From Vitrella brassicaformis (Eukaryota > Sar > Vitrellaceae): a stretch of 64,000 bases of DNA. The stretch spans positions 1-64,000 of the forward strand of contig CDMY01000323.1 of the NCBI GenBank assembly GCA_001179505.1, written 5' to 3'. Of the stretch, positions 58,207-64,000 are shown one piece after another. The translations under genes were made by a program, and so were the position numbers. How positions within the stretch are numbered: position 1 is the first letter of the stretch; the number at the start of each line of letters is the position of its first letter. Under the pieces are notes generated by a model that worked only from the letters and a program-made list of their open reading frames with translations, had not been told where the DNA came from and ran no database searches.

Positions 58207-60326
58207 ATGCGTGTTTCCCTTCTTTCCTGCTTGATGCTGGCAGCTCCCGGTGGCTGCTGGTCAGCAATGGACTGCGGTGATACTTTGACTGATCTCTTCC
58301 CGCCCTTCCATGCTGCGAGTGTTTCCAACAGCTCCCTCGACCCGGCAGTGTTTGCATCGGCAATGCAGATGACAGAAACTGGCCAACGAGAGGCAATTGA
58401 ATGGCTCGCGGCGGCCGCCCGTGGCAAAGTTGGCCCTCTGAATGTGAGTTCCGTTGCGGCGTTTCTTACACATCTTCTGGCTGCCACCACTTTCATGACG
58501 CCACAGAGGGATGAAATGCTGCTGGCAGTGGAGGCGATAGAGCTCATCAAGGCGCACTTGCCTCTTCGGGATCTCCTCACGGCGGACTTCCCAATATTCA
58601 CGTACGATGAATATATGGACACGTATGAATTGTGTGGAAGAATACGCATGCTCTTTTTTGATAATTGAATACAGCATGTTGGCTGAGCTGCGCCCTCATG
58701 TATTGGGCCATGTTGCCGAGGCGCCATGCGAGTCTGCTGGGAGCTGGTCGTATCCGTTCGATGTGTTCCGCGAGGGTTTAGACTCGCTCATCGAAATGGC
58801 CCGACGTGATGGAGTTGCAAGGGCAGTTGCAAATCACGGCCATTTGGTCATTATGGCTGTGCAGATATCTTACGATTTCTCCTCGGGGCGTGCTGGGCTG
58901 GGTGAGGAACACGACAAACAAAGACACACAGGCGACGTATTTGTGTCATCCTTCAGGTGATATATACTCGTGTCCTTTGGGTTTTATGGCCGCCTGGACA
59001 TTCTGGCTGTTCATTTCTGCCTTCGAGAGCCCGCTGGTTGACTTGCATCAGTTGTTAACAAGGCAAGGAGCCGTCGCCCACGTCGACGCACTGTGGAGGT
59101 ATCTAAGGGTCAGTCAGCTCTTCAGCAAGCGTTGGCGGCTCTTGGAACTTCTCGACCTCGTGGCATCACAGTCGCTCGCCAAGGAAGACAGAGAACGAAG
59201 GAGATATAGGGAAGAAAGTAAGTCAGAGGGGAAGGAATCTTTAGTGCCTCTCATGTTTTGCGCCTCGTGCGATTAGCTGTGTCTGTTAAGTGTGACAACC
59301 AGTCGAGGAACAACTCTCCGATCCAGCAATCGAGTGATGTCATTCCGGACAGAAACCTGCTTATTTCGGTGCTGGCGTACAACCGCCCCCATTCCCTCGT
59401 TCGGCTGCTACAATCCCTCTCTATGTCACACTATTTCGGTCAGCGCGTGGATCTGCTCATCTCGGTTGACTTGAATCGTGACGGACTCGTCCACAGCGAG
59501 ACGCTCGAGGCAGCCAAGACCTATCCCTGGCCTCACGGCTCCCTGACAGTGCGGGTGAGGGACAGACACTATGGACTGGCGGAGCAGTGGATCCAAGCGA
59601 TCCCTGAAGACAGACTGCAGCAAGAAGATGGCACTATCCTTCTTATCCTGGAGGACGACATCGAAGTGTCTCCTTTCTTTTTTAAATGGCTCCGAAAGGC
59701 CCACACAGCGTATGAGCGGAGGGAGGACATCGGCGGATTCACTCTGCAACGCGCGCATATACTGGTACCAATCAGAAACGAAGCACATCTCTCACAGGCA
59801 AATCACACAGTAATGTCTGTTTCCTTCCCTCAAGGCCGATCAGAGACGAAAAAGAGATGCTGATCAGCAAGAGAAGCCCTCCTTGTTCCTCTATCCTTTT
59901 TTTGGCTCCATCGGTTTCAGCCCCAAAAGGGGCGTGTGGCTGAAGTTCGTTCGATGGTATAGGTCCGTGCAGCGGACCAGGTATCTTCCTTTGCTGCCGC
60001 ACATCGTCTCCACACAGTATTTCCTGCAGTATCAAGTCTTGAAGAAAGCCAATACGACAATGTGGACTCCTTGGCTCATGGCGTACGCGTACGAGAGAGG
60101 CCTGTTCTGTGTGTTTGCAAACGCTGCAAATGGGCATACACTCGCGGCACACTGGCATGAGCCAGGGCAGCATTACGTGGGCGAACCGCATGTCGATGCA
60201 TTTCCCCTGACAGAGTGGCGTGACGAGTGGTTTGACTTTCCAAATGAGCCTCTGCGACTTTCGTGGGATGGACTTCCTTTCTCTGTCGATCATTTGACGA
60301 TGGATGGACCAGGTGCATGTGTGTGA
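58207..60326 (+). CDS. GT2-like glycosyltransferase with novel N-terminal domain
   Basis: Five exons: 58207-58601, 58675-58901, 58957-59217, 59277-59764 (or to 59809) and 59835-60326, keeping frame and giving about 620 residues. The start MRVSLLSCLMLAAPGGCWSA is a signal peptide. The first 290 residues are helical and match nothing I know. The catalytic part begins RNLLISVLAYNRPHSLVRLL, a GT-A nucleotide-sugar fold start. It continues with VDLLISVDLNRDG, RDRHYGLAEQWIQAIP and LLILEDDIEVSPFFFKWL, where EDD is the metal-binding DxD-type motif. The last exon (FLYPFFGSIGFSPKRGVWLK, WTPWLMAYAYERGLFCVFAN, GEPHVDAFPL) matches the C-terminal part of plant and protist proteins of this type. It should act on secretory-pathway glycans; donor and acceptor are unknown. 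Confidence 0.75.
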
Positions 60327-60985
60327 GTAATGGATGTGAGACGCTTAAGATGACAAAAACATCACAATGGGAAAAAGTGTATAGAAATGCTTCACTGTCA
60401 GTAGTGTCGGTTATCTCGCCACACACCCATGGGCTTGGCCTGGCTGACATGCATGTGGGCCGCCTCAGCTGATGAAAAAGTGACGCACTTATGCACGGAA
60501 CTGCTGGGAAGTGAGACTCTGACACCCCCGGCCCTCACAGTCGTCGACAAACCGGCCGAGCTTGGCGCCATTGCGTGAGCCCTCTTGCCCAAACGACACA
60601 CATAGACCACACATAGACCCTTTCACACGATGTATCCACCAACATTTCCATCACACCTGGTCGGGCTCCAGCGACCGCAGAGTGTCCTTGCGCAACTCCT
60701 CAGGAGCCTGCTCGGCGATCTAGGGGAATCCCTCCGCCAACGCTACGGACTTCAAACCCTGTGGACTAAACAAACAGCCATGACATATCTGATGAAAATA
60801 AGTGGGGGCATGAATGAATTGTGTCCTGCATTTGTTGCCCTCTCGTTGTTGAAAGGGACCGATGGCAGGTCAACACGTAGCACTACATCAATGCACTGGA
60901 GTCGATACATCTTTTCCACAGGCATTCTGACTGATGTCTCAGGATGAAAAGTCGAGAGCAAAACCCAAACAAACACCTCTGTGGC
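60327..60985. other. Region with weak minus-strand coding traces
   Basis: On the minus strand IAEQAPEELRKDTLRSLEPD (about 60722-60660) sits between an acceptor-like CCCTAG and a donor-like CAG/GTGT. A second piece, NGAKLGRFVDDCEGRGCQSL (about 60575-60505), ends at a TAA. They may be exons of a small gene, but no start is found. Confidence 0.3.
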
Positions 60986-61576
60986 TCAGGCAGGCGGTCG
61001 AATGAGATTGAGCAGCATTTCTTCCAGCTGCTCCACCTTCTGCTCCAAGGCGCCAATCTTGGCCTGGTATTTGGCATCCAGCTCCGACTGCAGCTGGCCG
61101 ATCTTGTCGCTGTCGGACAGACTGGCAGTCATGTTGTTGACGGCCTCAATCACGCCACCTTCCAGTTGTACGACTCGCCCTTCCAGTTGTGCCACTCCGA
61201 TGTCGGAGTTGGGATTTGTTTGGATGGTCGAGAAGTGCAGAAACATGGCTCCATGATGGATGTATTGCCAGCCTTCTGTCCAAGATGGACACGAGGATTG
61301 ATCTCCTGCTGTCAGCTCGATAGCCTTCACCGGATAGCCTTCACGTGGGGTTGCTACGTGCCACCTATCCCCCCACGCCGCTTCCGCCTGGGCTTTTGAC
61401 CCGCTGGGCATGGACCCGCCGATGCGTCCCTCCCAGGTATCCAACGATACACAATCATAGTTTTGTCCGCACCGCTTAAGCTGCACAACTTGTAGAAGGC
61501 ATAACGTGAGTATCTCCGCGGCAATCGGGAAAGGGCTCCAAGCGGCAAGCACCACGAGAAGCACTATCATCTTCAT
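60986..61576 (-). CDS. Secreted protein with C-terminal coiled coil
   Basis: A single exon of 196 residues. MKMIVLLVVLAAWSPFPIAA is a clear signal peptide. A cysteine-containing domain follows (RCGQNYDCVSLDTWEG, then SSCPSWTEGWQYIHHGAMFL). The stretch VAQLEGRVVQLEGGVIEAVN and the end AKIGALEQKVEQLEEMLLNL form heptads, so the protein probably oligomerises outside the cell or in the secretory pathway. No family is recognised. Its start is divergent from the gene at 61866. Confidence 0.7.
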   Translation of the reverse strand: MKMIVLLVVLAAWSPFPIAAEILTLCLLQVVQLKRCGQNYDCVSLDTWEGRIGGSMPSGSKAQAEAAWGDRWHVATPREGYPVKAIELTAGDQSSCPSWTEGWQYIHHGAMFLHFSTIQTNPNSDIGVAQLEGRVVQLEGGVIEAVNNMTASLSDSDKIGQLQSELDAKYQAKIGALEQKVEQLEEMLLNLIRPPA

Positions 61577-61734
61577 TTTCGCTCTGAAAGCAGTGGATAA
61601 TCTGGCAAAGGCCCGAGATCATTGAGATGAGTTTCTCTCCTACCTGAAGTGCGTCGGGGAACCGGCTTGCAACCGTGTGTATTGGATGGCCACGACGTGC
61701 CGCATGCGGGCGGGGGACGAGAAATGTGGCCTGT

Positions 61735-61782
61735 AGCTTGTCGCGCCAGGCAGCCCCCAAGTGCTGCCTGGCGCGACAAGCT
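61735..61782. repeat. Perfect 20-bp inverted repeat with 8-nt loop
   Basis: AGCTTGTCGCGCCAGGCAGC (61735-61754) is exactly complementary to 61763-61782, with loop CCCCAAGT. It sits in the short region between two divergent start codons (61576 minus, 61866 plus), so it would form a stable hairpin in either transcript leader or act as a two-sided binding site. Confidence 0.9.
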
Positions 61783-61865
61783 TGCTGGCGAGTGGGCTCA
61801 GGTATCATAGGCAAAAATGGCTTTACCTACGACATTCTTTTCATTCGACTTGTCTGCAGGTAATT

Positions 61866-64000
61866 ATGTCGAGTGGAAAGAGGAAATACACGAGAGGAAA
61901 ACCACCTCTGTGGTTTTTCCTCGCTGCTGTGGCGACGTGGGGAATTGAAGGAACAGAAGGCAGTGGGATCCCTCTGGACGCACGCCTCATGGTCAGGTAC
62001 GCAAGCCCCGTAGAACGCATCTGAAAACTATTGTCTGAAAATGAACCGACTCCTGTGACAAGGTCCGACGAGCCTGCCTTTGGGGGTTCTGTGGACTCTG
62101 CGACGGTCGAAATGTTCCTGTATGGTCGAAATTTGGAGGACGCTCGTATTTGGAAACTGTATAGCGCGGGGAAGGCGAAAGACACGTTTCTGAAGGAGCT
62201 AGAAGCTGGCCTTCTGAATACTCTGGTTCCAAGAGCTAAGGCTCCAGCAGGTAGACTGCTGCTGTACATAACCTAGTATGGTTCTCGTCGACATTTATGC
62301 AGGCCGAAGGCTGGTCATGTTGGATGACGCCCTTGATTGGTTTGGCCGCAATAAGAAAATATTCAATGTCGTGGCAGGTATTAATCGAATCCACACATTC
62401 ATCCCACGCGCACACGTGTATGCGCGGCATATTGCAATAGACATGAATTTTTTCTCCTTTTCTCTTTGTGTCTCGCCAAGGGGAGTATGTCGAGAAACAA
62501 TTCGCAAGCGTCATGAACGACTTGAAGAAGCCCTTCGATGCAGCCACCGAACTGCTGAAATGGCAATCACTGGACAAATTCTTCGACGACGCAGAAAAGA
62601 TGACGGACTCGCTCAACAATCCAACCTTGCAAAAGGCAAAAGAGATATTAGTCAATTTCGAAGGTCTCCACAAAGACCTGGGCGACGTGATCGAGAACCA
62701 GCTCTATCAAGGGAAAATGGCTCAGAAGCTATTAAATGGACTTCAGGAGATTGCTAATACCTTCCAGGACGGATTGACGGATGCAGAAGGCATCTTGAAT
62801 CACGTCAAAGCTAAGCTGGTTGAGTATGCCGATACTGAGATCAATGTAAGCACCATGGGGGAGCCTTCTGTGCATCAATCTTTTTTTCTTGCTGCTTTTA
62901 CCGTCAGGACGTCATCTTGAAGCTAGGAGTGCAGCAGGACCTCATGATGGTACGAGAGTTCCAAAGTGGACTGAGAGAGCTCCTGAACGATCAAGACACC
63001 CTTCTAGGGAGCTTTCAGGAGCTCGCTGGCCTGTCTGCCCTGGATGACGGCCTCGTTGGTTTCCTGCATGGTGCATTCAACGGACAGCTCACGCCAGTAC
63101 AGCAGCTGGAGGCAATCAAGGATGACAAGAGGATCATGCTCATTGAAGGACAGCAATCGTGGCGAGATGATGTTCACGATTTTTCGAAAGGTACAGCGTC
63201 GAAGGGTAAGCTGAGAGGAAGCGCAAGAAGGCTTTCCTTTTTTCAGGAGTTGACCTTGCAATAAACATCGCTTCGAGCCTAGGTGTGGACTCTGGATTGC
63301 TGGATGATGTGAGCAAAGTCTCCTCTTTTGCAACGTGAGAGACGCTTCAACGTCAGCCTGTTCAATTGCTGATGCGGGATTTTGCGTGTCGCGTCATCAG
63401 GCAAGCTGCGATGGCCTTTCTTCCATCTAATGTAGTGGGGATGATACAGCTCGGCTTCTCTGCTATCGGGTCAATTTTTGGCATAAAGAAGAAGAAGAGA
63501 GGCCCTAGTGCAGCTGCTTTGAGACACCACCAAGTCATGCAGGCACTCCAGCAAATTCGGGAAGGACAGAAGATCATTTTGGATGCAACAATGGAGGGCC
63601 AGCAGGAAATCAAAGAGCTCATTGTCGAGGGCGTCTCAAAGCTCATGGAGGGGCAGAAGCAACTGATGACAAACCAAGAAACACTGTATGCACGAGCATT
63701 AAAGAAATCCTCTCCTTTAATCGTCAATCCTTTTGTCGATACAGATACCAAACCACAATGAATTTGGCGAAGGACCTCAACGAAAAACACCTTGAGGTGA
63801 TCGAGCGCTTCGACGACCTTGACATCAAGCTTTGGCAGGTGGCGGCAGTCGTGAAGGAGCTAAGATTTGATGAGATCGGTCACTGTCGCAATCTGGAGGT
63901 CGCCCTGCTGAAGGAGGAGGCCTTGCACGATGGATACTTCACAAATTATGCAGACCTCGTATACTTCGTCAACGTAACACACACACACACACACACACAC
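61866..64000 (+). CDS. Large helical membrane-anchored protein, 3' part outside the window
   Basis: The start MSSGKRKYTRGKPPLWFFLA gives a basic N-terminus and a single hydrophobic segment (PLWFFLAAVATWGI), a signal anchor or signal peptide. At least eight exons then join in frame through GT-AG introns. They carry DEPAFGGSVDSATVEMFLYG, RRLVMLDDALDWFGRNKK, EYVEKQFASVMNDLKKPFDA, LYQGKMAQKLLNGLQEIANT, DVILKLGVQQDLMMVREFQS and GVDLAINIASSLGVDSG. A conspicuous hydrophobic stretch follows (FLPSNVVGMIQLGFSAIGSI) with a KKKK patch after it. Next come heptad-like repeats (MQALQQIREGQKIILDATME, EGQQEIKELIVEGVSKLMEG) and FDDLDIKLWQVAAVVKELRF. The last visible exon ends at 63973 and the next intron starts with a (CA)n run. 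Mostly alpha-helical with a central hydrophobic hairpin; function unknown. Confidence 0.65.
63977..64000. repeat. (CA)n microsatellite at the window edge
   Basis: Begins right after a splice donor AAC/GTAACAC of the gene above and continues to the last base. Confidence 0.9.

Noticed and set aside
61476-61814. Minus-strand ORF upstream of the secreted coiled-coil protein
   Set aside because: It runs through the 20-bp hairpin, is Arg/His/Pro-rich and overlaps the better-supported signal-peptide start in another frame.

Overview
The window is nuclear DNA of a eukaryote with compact, intron-rich genes. The evidence is direct: open reading frames are interrupted by short introns (mostly about 45-120 nt) with GT...AG ends that restore frame, there are three eukaryotic tRNA genes, and the conserved products are eukaryotic (a SYF1/XAB2 splicing factor, a UXT-type prefoldin, an FBXO31-like F-box protein, a polycystin-like receptor). 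GC is high, and the intergenic and intronic DNA is full of GACA, GGAT, GGGA and CA microsatellites. The mosaic receptors and the lineage-specific family point to a protist, most likely an alveolate of the chromerid type (Vitrella-like). That assignment is inference from style, not from a database match.

Layout, left to right. 0-2 kb: the tail of an unknown gene and the first member of an F-box-like family. 2.5-12.5 kb, minus strand: a very large secreted/membrane mosaic protein (Ig-like, PAN/apple and DUF4215 cysteine-rich repeats, GAIN/GPS region, IQ motif, several membrane helices), polycystin-1-like in plan. 13.1-15.1 kb, minus: a PAS/LOV-like protein whose flavin-binding signature is degenerate. 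15.4-16.4 kb: a broken copy of the F-box-like family, followed by one copy of a dispersed repeat. 17-20 kb: an unrecognised polytopic membrane protein. 21.1-28.6 kb, minus: a second big receptor (signal peptide, leucine-rich repeats, cysteine-rich GCC2/GCC3-like modules, a TRP-like multi-helix region and a cytoplasmic tail). 28.9 kb: tRNA-Ile(AAT).

29-31.5 kb holds only decayed or uncertain coding sequence. 31.5-37.4 kb, minus: a gene with a faint aspartic-protease-like DTG motif and an FBXO31-like F-box protein. 37.9-39.1 kb: a clean three-exon gene of unknown function. 39-44 kb is poor in genes: microsatellites, a 300-base assembly gap, a kinase-like relic, two tRNA-Leu genes separated by a tandem duplication, and a short F-box-like ORF.

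44.6-50.5 kb: a proline-rich secreted or anchored protein, a four-exon UXT-like prefoldin, and two small unknown genes. 51.3-56.2 kb, minus: the SYF1 homologue with an unusual C-terminal extension. 56.6-64 kb: another F-box-like family member with a myristoylation-type N-terminus, a GT2-like glycosyltransferase in the secretory pathway, a secreted coiled-coil protein, and the start of a large helical membrane-anchored protein that runs off the end.

The genes do not form an obvious pathway. Recurrent themes are large extracellular sensor-type receptors, expansion and decay of an F-box-like family, and microsatellites sitting at splice junctions. All multi-exon models were joined by eye from splice signals and frame; 5' ends and some internal junctions are provisional.
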